Below are positions 29,205-38,066 of a DNA stretch of 64,000 nt, piece by piece. Below the pieces are notes generated by a model. It worked only from the letters and a program-made list of their open reading frames with translations. It ran no database searches and had not been told where the DNA came from. Positions within the stretch are counted from its first letter, which is position 1; each line of letters begins with the position of its first letter. Made by a program: the position numbers and the translations under genes. This stretch comes from Thiothrix caldifontis (GTDB lineage: Bacteria; Pseudomonadota; Gammaproteobacteria; Thiotrichales; Thiotrichaceae), in NCBI RefSeq assembly GCF_900107695.1, contig NZ_FNQP01000009.1, forward strand, positions 94,085 to 158,084. Reading direction: 5' to 3'.

Positions 29205-29207
29205 ACC

Positions 29208-29603
29208 ATGCGCCAAGCAGGCAATAAACTACATGTCGTGGTAAACGATGTCCCCGTATTAGAATTTGACCGCAGTCAGGCGATTCCTGGTCATCAACGT
29301 CTGTATTTGAACAATATGGACGTTAAAATGGATCAAGGCATTACGCTTGATGGCACGTTTCATCCTACCCCTGATCCAATAGTGCGTTCCCACTTTGTCG
29401 CGAACTCCATGGTCAATGCACTATTTGTCGAGAATTATTCTCTGGCAATGGCATTGTGTACATGGCTAGCAGACCGTATTCCTGATTTGCAAATCGTGAA
29501 AGCGGTTGGCAATATTGAAGCCGATATGGGGATTGAGTTGGTGTTTGACCGTGACTACACAAAAGCCAAAACTGAACAGGGGATTAAGTTCTATAAGCCA
29601 TAA
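29208..29603 (+). CDS. Protein of unknown function
   Basis: 131 residues, starting 3 nt after the Sel1 gene and thus in its operon. The N-terminal 50 residues look like a small beta domain (LHVVVNDVPVLEFDRSQAIPGHQRLYL), then a helix (SLAMALCTWLADRIPDLQIVKAV), then an Asp-rich strand ELVFDRDY. No signal peptide and no family recognised. The downstream region carries several hairpins ending in a T-run. Confidence 0.65.
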   Translation: MRQAGNKLHVVVNDVPVLEFDRSQAIPGHQRLYLNNMDVKMDQGITLDGTFHPTPDPIVRSHFVANSMVNALFVENYSLAMALCTWLADRIPDLQIVKAVGNIEADMGIELVFDRDYTKAKTEQGIKFYKP

Positions 29604-29936
29604 AAATCACAAAAACATGCACATAAATAAAATTAATAAATTAAGTAGTGATTCAGGCCAAACCCGTAAGATGCACGGCATGGATGAAGGGCGCACAGCA
29701 ATAACAATAAGCCCGGCTAACGATGGATGTTATGAAAAAGCCAGTCGGCTCAAGTATTAATGAATACCCAGCCGACCTTAACGTTTAACTATCTGCAAGG
29801 GTAAGCAGACCCGACACAGATAAGAATCATAACAATAAGCGAATGTTCGCAATGCGTACCGAGCGATAACTATAACAAGAAATGCTCGGTTTTTCCTTTT
29901 TAATTCCGATTAAATGCACTTAACCCTGTACAACCC
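29604..29936. other. 333-nt intergenic region with several hairpins
   Basis: No convincing gene is present. The first 100 nt are AT-rich. Then come four potential stems on the plus strand: 29744-29776 (7 bp plus 5 bp with internal loops), 29793-29809 (TCTGC/GCAGA), 29839-29850 (GCGAA/TTCGC) and 29858-29890 followed by T-rich sequence. It could be the structured 3' end of the Sel1 transcript or a separate small RNA. Confidence 0.4.
29858..29896 (+). terminator. Terminator of the Sel1 operon or of a small RNA
   Basis: ACCGAGC (29858-29864) pairs with GCTCGGT (29884-29890) across a 19-nt loop and is followed by TTTTCCTTTTT. The long loop weakens the call. On the minus strand the hairpin is not followed by T residues. 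Confidence 0.5.
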
Positions 29937-30317
29937 TCAAGCTGCCTGCACCGCAATTTGCTTTGAGGTATGCGTTACCCTATTTTGCTGATCTACATAC
30001 ACCAGTTGTGGTTGATGAACATTGGCTTGTGCCTCTGAAAACCCTGCATACGTACAAATAATAATCAAATCACCCGTACTGGCTTTGTGTGCCGCCGCAC
30101 CATTGATCGAAATAATCCCACTACCCGCTTCCGCACGAATGGCATACGTGGAAAAACGTTCACCATTGGTAATGTTGTAAATATGCAGTTGCTCATATTC
30201 ACGGATATTACCGATACGCAGTAAATTATCATCAATCGCGCAAGAACCCTCATAGTCCAACTCAGCATGAGTGACAGTAACACGGTGCAGTTTGGATTTA
30301 AGAAGCGTCAGCTCCAT
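29937..30317 (-). CDS. panD: Aspartate 1-decarboxylase
   Basis: 126 residues from the ATG at 30317, which has GGAGG 7 nt upstream. A longer frame from 30344 covers that site and is rejected. The self-cleavage site that makes the pyruvoyl cofactor is seen as YEGSCAID (Gly24-Ser25). The enzyme makes beta-alanine for pantothenate. Last gene of the panBCD run, 48 nt after panC. Confidence 0.96.
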   Translation of the reverse strand: MELTLLKSKLHRVTVTHAELDYEGSCAIDDNLLRIGNIREYEQLHIYNITNGERFSTYAIRAEAGSGIISINGAAAHKASTGDLIIICTYAGFSEAQANVHQPQLVYVDQQNRVTHTSKQIAVQAA

Positions 30318-30365
30318 GGCGATTCCTCCGTAACGTTCAGTCAAGTATTTGGCAAAGCAATACCA

Positions 30366-31232
30366 TTATGATGTTTCTGTTAATTTTTTCAATGTTAAGG
30401 GGATATTATCTATCAAGCGAGCTTTGCCCAGCCATGCCGAGCCTAACACCACCAAATTTTCATCCCCCACTTGCGCGGGTAACAAATCCACTGTACGCCG
30501 AATTTCCACATAGTCCGGTTGGAAACCGCGTGATACCAGTGATTGCATTGCCTCGGCCTGTAAAGCAGCGTAATCCTGCCTAGATTTGTGCAGCGCGTCA
30601 ACCACTTCCCGCAAGGTCAACTGCAATCCGGCAGCAAGCTTCCGCTCAGCGGTGGTGAGGTAGCCATTCCGCGAACTCAGCGCCAATCCGTCAACCTCAC
30701 GCACTGTCGGCAAACCTTCAATGTGAATATCCATATCCAAATCACGAACCATCTGGCGGATCAACATCAATTGCTGAAAATCCTTCTCGCCAAAAACCGC
30801 CACATTCGGTTGCACCAGATGAAACAGCTTACATACTACGGTAGAAACGCCCGTGAAATGACCGGGACGGGAAGCCCCTTCCAGCAACTCACTAATCCCC
30901 GGCACTTCGACCTTGGTTGCCAGCCCGCCGGTGGGATACATCAGTGCAGGCGTTGGCGTAAACACCAAATCTGCCCCACCCGCTTGCAACTTACTGCAAT
31001 CTTCCGCAAGAGTGCGCGGATACGCTGCCAAATCTTCCTTGCGATCAAATTGGGTCGGGTTCACAAAAATAGACACGACCACTTTGCTACCGAGAGCCTG
31101 CGCCCGTTTCACCAAGGCAATATGCCCCGCGTGTAAGTTGCCCATTGTGGGCACAAAAGCGATGATTTCACCCGCTTTGCGCCAGCTTTTGAGTTCTTCA
31201 CGCAATGCGTCAATGGCTTGAACAATAATCAT
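30366..31232 (-). CDS. panC: Pantoate--beta-alanine ligase (pantothenate synthetase)
   Basis: 288 residues. The ATP-binding motif PTMGNLHAGHIALVKRA holds the HxGH pattern, and FGEKDFQQLMLIRQMVRDL, with the KMSKS-like LSSRNGYL region, is as in other PanC proteins. It joins pantoate and beta-alanine with ATP cleavage to AMP. It lies between panB (10 nt upstream) and panD, so all three enzymes of pantothenate assembly except PanE are together. Confidence 0.97.
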   Translation of the reverse strand: MIIVQAIDALREELKSWRKAGEIIAFVPTMGNLHAGHIALVKRAQALGSKVVVSIFVNPTQFDRKEDLAAYPRTLAEDCSKLQAGGADLVFTPTPALMYPTGGLATKVEVPGISELLEGASRPGHFTGVSTVVCKLFHLVQPNVAVFGEKDFQQLMLIRQMVRDLDMDIHIEGLPTVREVDGLALSSRNGYLTTAERKLAAGLQLTLREVVDALHKSRQDYAALQAEAMQSLVSRGFQPDYVEIRRTVDLLPAQVGDENLVVLGSAWLGKARLIDNIPLTLKKLTETS

Positions 31233-31242
31233 GGAAAACTCT

Positions 31243-32052
31243 TTAGAAAAAACAATGTTGATCGGCGGGGAATGTGCCCGCTTTTACGGCCTGCACATAC
31301 GCAGCCACGGCTTGCGGAATGGTTGCGCCCGCACCGATAAAATCTTGGGAAAATTTTGGTGCACGTGGTGAAATACCGAGCATATCGTGCAAGACCAGTA
31401 CTTGCCCGTCACAGTCGCGCCCTGCCCCAATCCCAATGGTTGGAATCTCTAAGGCTTGGGTAATTTGTGCTGCCAGCGCCACGGGGACGCATTCCAACAC
31501 CAACATATCTGCCCCCGCCTCTTGCAGGGCAATGGCATCGTCGAGCATTTGCTTAGCAACCGCTTCATCACGCCCTTGCACCCGATAGCCGCCAAGTTTG
31601 TGAACCGATTGTGGTTGCAAACCCAGATGCGCACAGACAGGTACGCCATGATGAGCAAGTTGTCTGACCGTAGCCACTTGCGGTGCACCGCCTTCTAATT
31701 TCACCATGTGTGCGCCGCTTTCCTGCATTAAACGGGCACTATTACGCAAAGCAAGTTCGGGCGAGGTATAACTCATGAAAGGTAAATCACCAATCACCAA
31801 AGCGCGTTGACTGGTTTTAGTAACAGCGCGGGTGTGGTAAACCATGTCATCCATTGTCACAGGAACTGTGGTTTCGTGACCTTGGATGACCATGCCTAAT
31901 GAGTCCCCCACCAGAATCACCTCAACCCCTTGCGTGTCGAGTACTTTGGCAAAACTGGCATCGTAAGCCGTCAGCATGACGATCTTTTCACCTTCACACT
32001 TCATCTTACGCAAAGTGGTTACGGTCACGCGCGGCTCAGGTTTAGTACTCAT
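31243..32052 (-). CDS. panB: 3-methyl-2-oxobutanoate hydroxymethyltransferase
   Basis: 269 residues. Family motifs seen: [34 protein letters not shown] with Mg-binding residues, and the catalytic Glu region [26 protein letters not shown] closes the barrel. It adds a hydroxymethyl group from methylene-tetrahydrofolate to ketoisovalerate, the first step towards pantoate, and its substrate derives from the valine pathway genes further right in this window. Confidence 0.97.
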   Translation of the reverse strand: MSTKPEPRVTVTTLRKMKCEGEKIVMLTAYDASFAKVLDTQGVEVILVGDSLGMVIQGHETTVPVTMDDMVYHTRAVTKTSQRALVIGDLPFMSYTSPELALRNSARLMQESGAHMVKLEGGAPQVATVRQLAHHGVPVCAHLGLQPQSVHKLGGYRVQGRDEAVAKQMLDDAIALQEAGADMLVLECVPVALAAQITQALEIPTIGIGAGRDCDGQVLVLHDMLGISPRAPKFSQDFIGAGATIPQAVAAYVQAVKAGTFPADQHCFF

Positions 32053-32131
32053 GCGACTTGTCTCTTAGAATCCATTAAATGTTGCAGTGCAGTTTACCAC
32101 ACTGCAACAATTCAGCCAGTTAACCTGAACG

Positions 32132-32443
32132 TCACCAGCAGTAACCTGATGTTGCGCAAGCAACAACAATCTGCCCCAAAATAGAAACCACCGTATGCCG
32201 CATAGAGAATTGCGGATCAGTAGTACTCTCCTCCAATGTGGGTACGTCATTATCAGCACTGACGGAAATAGGCTGCGGTACACCATCACGCTCTAATTGA
32301 TGGAATGCTGGCTCTACCTTCGGTAATGAATTACCTGCTGACGCAGATGACTTTACCGCTGGGGAGTGGCTTGTGGTTGTCGTGCAAGCGGGGAGTGACA
32401 GCGCTAACGCAAACATCATGGCAATGGTTGGAATTGTTTTCAT
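32132..32443 (-). CDS. Small lipoprotein of unknown function
   Basis: 103 residues. A signal peptide with lipobox LPAC (Cys 20) is followed by a Thr/Ser-rich stretch and an acidic middle, and ends with TVVSILGQIVVACATSGYCW, a hydrophobic tail with two cysteines. No family recognised. It sits 79 nt upstream of panB on the same strand, but its stop leaves room for a separate panB promoter. Confidence 0.55.
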   Translation of the reverse strand: MKTIPTIAMMFALALSLPACTTTTSHSPAVKSSASAGNSLPKVEPAFHQLERDGVPQPISVSADNDVPTLEESTTDPQFSMRHTVVSILGQIVVACATSGYCW

Positions 32444-32542
32444 GGGTTTTTTCCATATATTTTGTTTATCAGCACAACCAAGATTAGCTTAACCCCAGTT
32501 AAACGAACAGCACTTTCGTTCATTTATGATTCAGGTTATAAC

Positions 32543-32584
32543 TTATACAAAATTTGCATATTGTATAAATTTATTGCATATTGT
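32543..32584. promoter_or_regulatory. Candidate operator upstream of the XRE-type regulator gene
   Basis: An 8-bp inverted repeat TTATACAA/TTGTATAA (32543-32550, 32561-32568) overlaps two exact copies of TTGCATATTGT (32554-32564 and 32574-32584) spaced by exactly 20 bp, i.e. two helical turns. It ends 9 nt before the regulator ATG, so bound protein would block its own expression. Autoregulation is an inference. Confidence 0.55.
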
Positions 32585-32593
32585 TATCTTTAA

Positions 32594-33574
32594 ATGAATC
32601 GAACAATAACTAAACAAATGCAAGCAGACACACAGAATCGGCACATCCCGCAGGATGGCAAGCGCCTCAAGGCATTGCGGAAAATCAAAGGACTAAGCCA
32701 AGCAGGTTTAGCACAAGCACTGCAAACATTGATTAAGCCTTACATGAAACAAGGCTTCGTCATTCAGCAACCCGACATCGCACGGATTGAGCTGGAAAAG
32801 TCCACCCTAGACGTGCCTGCATTGCTCGGTTATTCGCAATTCTTTGGTACGGATATTGACGATTTGCTGAAACCGCATTTCCGCTCCCTACACAAAAATG
32901 CCTTTTGTTTGCAACAATTTTCGACGGATAGTGATGCGGATGATTACTTCACCCATATGGAAGCAGCAGGGCGCATTCTCGCTTACAGCCAGTTCCCCTC
33001 CTCATTTTTCATGGAAAATCAAGCCACTAACCGACGTTTCAAGCAGATAGCACAACCCGATTATTGCGAAACGCACCTGCATACGCTGGATTCCTTGTTG
33101 AGTTTCATTTTTTCGCCGATCAGCCGCTACGGCTACACGCAACGGAACAGCATTTTAGAACGCTATGTAAAACATTTCCGACAACGCCACCACAAGCGCT
33201 TGTACTTCTTTTCACGTGCCAGTTTCACGCCTCACAGCCTGTTTCCGAACCTAGTGTTGCTGCCTGAAAAAGCCACGTTGCTGATGCTGGCTCCTATCAT
33301 GCAGCAGCAACAAGGCGATGTCTTTCTGGAAATTCATGACGAATTGATCTGCAAGCAGGTACACGATTTTTATTTCCAAACCGTGCCGTTATTGGAAGCC
33401 AACGTCACCCTACTGCGCATCGGCCGAGAAACACTCACACTCTTACAAGATGGCATTAGCATGGAAATGTCGATTCGTTTTTTTTATGAGGAAGTCCAGA
33501 AACGCAGCCCCGAAGACAGTGCTGCGGTTATGGAAAACTTCAGCTTGGATATTCAAGAAATGCTGAAAGAGTAA
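32594..33574 (+). CDS. XRE-type helix-turn-helix transcriptional regulator
   Basis: 326 residues. The N-terminal domain GKRLKALRKIKGLSQAGLAQALQ (about residues 22-44), followed by QQPDIARIELEKSTLDVPALLGYSQFFG, is a helix-turn-helix of Cro/XRE type with a longer-than-usual insertion between the two helices. The rest (residues 100-326) is a unique domain with aromatic-rich segments (RLYFFSRASFTPHSLFPNL) that may sense a ligand or dimerise. No family recognised for it. The start region is AT-rich and holds a strong candidate operator. It converges on the hydrolase gene with 6 nt between. Confidence 0.75.
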   Translation: MNRTITKQMQADTQNRHIPQDGKRLKALRKIKGLSQAGLAQALQTLIKPYMKQGFVIQQPDIARIELEKSTLDVPALLGYSQFFGTDIDDLLKPHFRSLHKNAFCLQQFSTDSDADDYFTHMEAAGRILAYSQFPSSFFMENQATNRRFKQIAQPDYCETHLHTLDSLLSFIFSPISRYGYTQRNSILERYVKHFRQRHHKRLYFFSRASFTPHSLFPNLVLLPEKATLLMLAPIMQQQQGDVFLEIHDELICKQVHDFYFQTVPLLEANVTLLRIGRETLTLLQDGISMEMSIRFFYEEVQKRSPEDSAAVMENFSLDIQEMLKE

Positions 33575-33580
33575 GGCAAC

Positions 33581-34552
33581 TTAAAAATCCTCTTGTTCTG
33601 CTTCCAAAATAGCCAAGCTAATGTGCTTGCCAAGTGTGTCGTCCATGCTATGCCAATCTTTGTAAGCGACGATCTTTTCCGCAATTTTCGGCTTCATTTC
33701 GTGTGCCTCCATTTCTTCACGGAGTTCTTTGACACTGGTATACAACTTATTCATGTAATCGCCATACGCGGTAACAATGGCTTTATCACCGGTTGCACCA
33801 TGCCCAGGTACAATCGTGCTTAAATCCATTGCAGCAATACGTTCGGCATTTTTAACACTACCAGGAAAACTGCCCTCATCCATTAAAATTAAACGGGCAT
33901 TGCTGATGGTATCACCCGTAAACAAAAGTTTGTCTTCTAACACTTCAAACATGACTTCGTTGGAGGTATGCGCTTTACCTTCCACTAAGTGTGCTTTAAC
34001 CGTGACATTGCCCACTTTGATTTCCTGATCTTGCGTCAATGCCTCGGTAGGAATCACCAGCTCAGTACCTGCCGTGGCTTTTTCGGTCATGGAGTCCATG
34101 GTTTCAATCCACGAGTCGCCTGCGCCTTGCTTAGCATCTTCAATCATGCCCGCACTGGCATAAAACTTAGCATCGGCATTGTCTTCCTTAAACGCCTGAT
34201 TGCCGAGCCAGTGATCGCCATGAATATGGGTAATAAACACCTTCGTCACTGGTTTATCGGTAACTTTGCGGATATGCGCCAATACCGCACGCCCAATAGC
34301 GGCGCTTGAGCCGGGGTCAACCACCGCAACTTCACTATCGCCGACAATGAAACCAGGATTATTAATAAAACCCTGATTTTCTTTGTTAGGCTGACCGGCA
34401 GGGCCATGAATCACATAAACATGATCAGATACCTTTTCAGCTTTGTAGTTATCCACAATACCTTGATGAATATTTTTCTCCGCTGCTGCCAAGTTCAGAC
34501 TGAACGTCGTCAAAGTAATTCCAGCAAGCCACAGTAACATGGGATGTTTCAT
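33581..34552 (-). CDS. Secreted metallo-beta-lactamase-fold hydrolase (SoxH/PqqB-relay type)
   Basis: 323 residues with a signal peptide (cleavage after LAAA, about residue 24). The metal site is THIHGDHWLG (H109, H111, D113, H114), then GKAHTSNE, LLFTGDTISNAR and VPGHG, so both zinc sites are complete. Proteins of this layout include SoxH of sulfur oxidation clusters and the quinoprotein-relay hydrolases. No sox or PQQ gene is adjacent. The substrate is open. It is divergent from the polysaccharide cluster. Confidence 0.75.
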   Translation of the reverse strand: MKHPMLLWLAGITLTTFSLNLAAAEKNIHQGIVDNYKAEKVSDHVYVIHGPAGQPNKENQGFINNPGFIVGDSEVAVVDPGSSAAIGRAVLAHIRKVTDKPVTKVFITHIHGDHWLGNQAFKEDNADAKFYASAGMIEDAKQGAGDSWIETMDSMTEKATAGTELVIPTEALTQDQEIKVGNVTVKAHLVEGKAHTSNEVMFEVLEDKLLFTGDTISNARLILMDEGSFPGSVKNAERIAAMDLSTIVPGHGATGDKAIVTAYGDYMNKLYTSVKELREEMEAHEMKPKIAEKIVAYKDWHSMDDTLGKHISLAILEAEQEDF

Positions 34553-34682
34553 AAATTAATTTCCTCCTAATTAAATTTTCTGAGAGTCTCAAGTGTATCC
34601 GATTACGGAATTAGCTGAAATTTCTGTGGGTTTGTCTACAATAGGCGGCTTTATTGAGTCAGCACGCTGGTAGGCTTTATAC

Positions 34683-35567
34683 ATGCAACACAACAACAGT
34701 CATCGCAAGGGCATTATTCTCGCAGGCGGCAGTGGCACACGCCTCTACCCCCTCACCCGCGCTGTCAGCAAACAACTGATGCCGGTCTACGACAAACCGA
34801 TGATTTATTACCCTCTGACCGTGTTAATGCTCGCCGGGATCCGTGATATTCTCATCATCACCACTCCCGAAGATTCCACACAATTCCAGCACTTGCTGGG
34901 CGATGGTGCGCAATGGGGGCTGAATATTGAATACGCAGTGCAACCCTCACCGGATGGTTTAGCGCAAGCTTTCATCATCGGTGCTGATTTCCTTGGCAAT
35001 TCACCTGCCACGCTGATTCTGGGTGATAACATTTACTACGGTGAAGGTTTATCCAGCCGTTTGCAAAGCGTTGCGCAACAAACCACTGGCGCGACCGTTT
35101 TCGCTTACTACGTCAAAGACCCAGAACGCTACGGTGTTGCCGAATTCGATGCTAACGGCAAAGCACTCAGCATTGAAGAAAAGCCTACTAATCCACGTTC
35201 TAATTACGCGGTAACGGGCTTGTATTTCTACGACAATCAGATTGTGGATGTGGCGCGTGAAGTCCGCCCTTCCCCACGCGGCGAGTTAGAAATCACCACT
35301 GTCAACCAGATGTATCTGGAACGTGGACACTTGCAAGTGGAAATGCTCAAACGCGGCACGGCGTGGTTGGATACTGGCACGCACGCCTCCTTGCTGGATG
35401 CGTCCAACTACATCCGCGTCATTGAAGAACGCCAAGGGCTGAAAATTGCCTGCCCCGAAGAAGTCGCGTGGCGCATGGGTTATATCGGTGACGAACAATT
35501 ATTACAACTTGCCGAACCGTTGAAAAAAAGCGGGTACGGCGTATACCTCGCGGAATTGCTGAAATGA
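34683..35567 (+). CDS. rfbA: Glucose-1-phosphate thymidylyltransferase
   Basis: 294 residues. The nucleotide site [20 protein letters not shown] and the following [20 protein letters not shown] are diagnostic. Also seen: [12 protein letters not shown] and FDEKP-like SIEEKPTNP. It makes dTDP-glucose, the first step to dTDP-L-rhamnose. First gene of a continuous run to 44755. A TACAAT -10-like element is at 34637-34642. Overlaps rfbC by 4 nt. Confidence 0.97.
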   Translation: MQHNNSHRKGIILAGGSGTRLYPLTRAVSKQLMPVYDKPMIYYPLTVLMLAGIRDILIITTPEDSTQFQHLLGDGAQWGLNIEYAVQPSPDGLAQAFIIGADFLGNSPATLILGDNIYYGEGLSSRLQSVAQQTTGATVFAYYVKDPERYGVAEFDANGKALSIEEKPTNPRSNYAVTGLYFYDNQIVDVAREVRPSPRGELEITTVNQMYLERGHLQVEMLKRGTAWLDTGTHASLLDASNYIRVIEERQGLKIACPEEVAWRMGYIGDEQLLQLAEPLKKSGYGVYLAELLK

Positions 35568-36112
35568 AGATTATCCCCACCAACATTCCCGACGTGCTGA
35601 TCCTCGAACCGCAGGTGTTCGGCGATGCACGCGGCTTTTTTCTGGAAACGTGGAACAGCAAAACGTTTGCGGATGCAGGCTTAGACCTGAACTTTGTGCA
35701 AGACAATCACAGCCGTTCCGGTCAAGGTATTTTGCGCGGAATGCACTACCAAATCCAAAACCCGCAAGGCAAGCTGGTGCGCGTCACCAGCGGCAAAGTG
35801 TTTGATGTCGCAGTGGATTTACGCCAATCCTCACCCACCTTCGGGCAATGGGCGGGAGCAGAACTTTCCGCTGACAATCACCGCATGTTGTGGGTTCCGC
35901 CCGGTTTTGCACACGGCTTCTATGTCATGAGCGAATCGGCAGACTTTTTGTACAAATGTACTGACTTTTACGCCCCCGCTTACGACCGCAGCTTGCGCTG
36001 GGATGACCCGACTGTGGGTATCGAATGGCCGCTAATCAATGGCACACAGCCCACGATTTCCGCCAAAGACGAAGCAGGCAAAAGCTGGCAAGAGGCGGAC
36101 AAATTCGCATGA
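35564..36112 (+). CDS. rfbC: dTDP-4-dehydrorhamnose 3,5-epimerase
   Basis: 182 residues. Cupin-fold signature [20 protein letters not shown] with the catalytic His, then [19 protein letters not shown] and [15 protein letters not shown]. Third enzyme of dTDP-rhamnose synthesis by reaction order. It overlaps rfbA (ATGA) and rfbD (ATGA). Confidence 0.97.
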   Translation: MKIIPTNIPDVLILEPQVFGDARGFFLETWNSKTFADAGLDLNFVQDNHSRSGQGILRGMHYQIQNPQGKLVRVTSGKVFDVAVDLRQSSPTFGQWAGAELSADNHRMLWVPPGFAHGFYVMSESADFLYKCTDFYAPAYDRSLRWDDPTVGIEWPLINGTQPTISAKDEAGKSWQEADKFA

Positions 36113-36984
36113 AAATATTACTCACTGGCGCACACGGGCAACTTGGTTCAGAATTGCAAGCCACCTGCCCTGCCAATATCACCCTGATCCCGACTGATCG
36201 GGATACACTGGACATTACCGATCCGCAACAAGTCATCAATGCACTGGAACAACATCGCCCAGATGTCGTTATCAACGGTGCTGCTTATACCGCCGTCGAC
36301 AAAGCGGAAACGGATAGCGCCAACGCTTACCTGATCAACCACGCCGCCGCACACGTCTTCGCCGCACAAGCAGCATTGTTTGATTATTACCTGCTGCAAA
36401 TCTCAACCGATTTTGTGTTTGACGGGCTGCAATCCACCCCGTACCTGCCGAATGCCATCGCCAACCCACTCGGTGTTTACGGCGCAAGCAAACTCGCAGG
36501 CGAACAAGCCGTACAAGCTGCCTGCCCCAGTGCGGCTATTGTGCGCACCTCATGGCTGTATTCGGCTTACGGCAATAATTTCGTCAAAACCATGTTGCGC
36601 CTGATGCGCGAACGCGATTCCCTTGGCGTGGTAGCCGATCAAATCGGCACGCCGACATGGACAGGTACACTCGCGGCAACGCTGTGGTCATTCATCGCGC
36701 AAAAACCGCAGGGCATCTTCCACTGCGCCGATAACGGCGTGGCAAGCTGGTACGATTTCGCTGTTGCCATTCAGGAAGAAGCACTGGCGCTGGGATTGCT
36801 CAACAAAGCCATCCCCATCAAGCCGTTGCGCACCGACGAATACCCAACGCCCGCACGTCGCCCCACCTTCAGCGTGATGGATAGACGCGCAACTGAAGGC
36901 TTACTGGGCTACACTCTACCGCATTGGCGCAAGAGCTTGCGGCAGATGCTTACTCAATTGAAACAACAAAACGTAACAGCATGA
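36109..36984 (+). CDS. rfbD: dTDP-4-dehydrorhamnose reductase
   Basis: 291 residues from the ATG at 36109, inside the rfbC stop. The in-frame start at 36025 lies within rfbC. The Rossmann motif is LLTGAHGQLGSEL, with the active-site YGASKLAGE and INGAAYTAVDKAE. It reduces the 4-keto sugar to dTDP-L-rhamnose with NAD(P)H. Overlaps rfbB by 4 nt. Confidence 0.97.
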   Translation: MKILLTGAHGQLGSELQATCPANITLIPTDRDTLDITDPQQVINALEQHRPDVVINGAAYTAVDKAETDSANAYLINHAAAHVFAAQAALFDYYLLQISTDFVFDGLQSTPYLPNAIANPLGVYGASKLAGEQAVQAACPSAAIVRTSWLYSAYGNNFVKTMLRLMRERDSLGVVADQIGTPTWTGTLAATLWSFIAQKPQGIFHCADNGVASWYDFAVAIQEEALALGLLNKAIPIKPLRTDEYPTPARRPTFSVMDRRATEGLLGYTLPHWRKSLRQMLTQLKQQNVTA

Positions 36985-38066
36985 CAACGACATACACACC
37001 TAAACATCTGCTCGTCACTGGCGGCGCAGGCTTTATCGGCACAAATTTCGTGCATTTTTGGCTGCAACAATACCCAAACACCCGCTTGGTGATTCTGGAT
37101 GCACTGACCTACGCTGGGCGCTACGAAAATCTGCAACCGTTGGAAGGACAAAGCAATTTCCGCTTCGTGCATGGCGATATTCTGGATCAGCCGTTGGTAG
37201 AGCAGTTGCTGCGCGAGGAAACCATCGACACGATTGTGCATTTCGCGGCTGAATCGCACGTTGACCGCTCGATTTATGGCCCGGATGCGTTCCTGAAAAC
37301 CAATATCGACGGCACACACAGCTTGCTGAAAGCGGCAAAAACCGTGTGGCTGGATGAGAAACCGGGCTTTGTACACCGTTTCCACCACGTTTCCACCGAT
37401 GAAGTGTATGGCACATTGTCAGCAACCGACCCAGCATTTACGGAAACCACCCCGTATGCGCCGAATTCGCCGTATGCCGCCAGCAAAGCTGCGTCTGATC
37501 ACGTAGTCCGCGCCTACCAGCATACCTACGGCTTGCAGACCACGACCAGCAACTGCTCCAACAATTATGGCCCATACCAGTACCCGGAAAAGCTGATCCC
37601 GCTGGCGATTTCCAACCTGTCGCAAGGCAAACCCGTGCCGATTTATGGCGATGGGCAACAAATCCGCGACTGGTTATACGTTGACGATCATAACCGTGGC
37701 ATTGACCTGATTATCCGCACTGGACGCATTGGCGAAACCTACAATATCGGTGGCAATAACGAACAGGCAAACCTGAGTTTGATCCACGAATTGTGCGCGT
37801 TGCTGGATGCGCGTTTCCCTGATTCACCGCACGTACCGCACAATCAGCACATTGTGTACGTGACCGACCGACCGGGGCATGACCGCCGTTACGCCATTGA
37901 TAACAGCAAGATTTGCAGCGAATTGGGTTATGTACCCGCAGAAACTTTCCAAAGCGGTTTGGCAAAAACGCTGGACTGGTATTTGAATCACCCCGATTTC
38001 TGGCAAGGCGATGTCAAACTGTTTGGTACACACGCCCCTTCGACTACGCTCAGGGAGCAGGTTTGA
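36981..38066 (+). CDS. rfbB: dTDP-glucose 4,6-dehydratase
   Basis: 361 residues from the ATG at 36981 (overlapping the rfbD stop). NAD motif VTGGAGFIGTNF, catalytic YAASKAASDH and STDEVYGTL are present. The last dozen residues (HAPSTTLREQV) are encoded by a CTACGCTCAGGGA-type repeat at 38035-38060 and look like an acquired tail beyond the normal end of the enzyme. The gene order rfbACDB puts the second step last. Its stop overlaps the next start (TGATG). Confidence 0.96.
   Translation: MTTTYTPKHLLVTGGAGFIGTNFVHFWLQQYPNTRLVILDALTYAGRYENLQPLEGQSNFRFVHGDILDQPLVEQLLREETIDTIVHFAAESHVDRSIYGPDAFLKTNIDGTHSLLKAAKTVWLDEKPGFVHRFHHVSTDEVYGTLSATDPAFTETTPYAPNSPYAASKAASDHVVRAYQHTYGLQTTTSNCSNNYGPYQYPEKLIPLAISNLSQGKPVPIYGDGQQIRDWLYVDDHNRGIDLIIRTGRIGETYNIGGNNEQANLSLIHELCALLDARFPDSPHVPHNQHIVYVTDRPGHDRRYAIDNSKICSELGYVPAETFQSGLAKTLDWYLNHPDFWQGDVKLFGTHAPSTTLREQV
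38035..38060 (+). repeat. Dispersed-repeat copy forming the 3' end of rfbB
   Basis: The stretch contains TTCGACTACGCTCAGGGAGC, a word known to recur in many bacterial genomes, and matches the core CTRCGCTCARNGA also found in recB and at 39149-39168. It is translated as the C-terminal tail of RfbB and supplies the ribosome-binding region (AGGGAGCAGG) of the next gene. Confidence 0.55.

Noticed and set aside
29506..29760. 84-aa frame overlapping the end of the unknown gene
   Set aside because: Out of frame with a better supported gene, no ribosome-binding site, and it runs through a strong hairpin.
32132..32443. Small lipoprotein as a lysis protein or entericidin
   Set aside because: At 103 residues with a long acidic middle it is larger than those families and shares only the lipobox.
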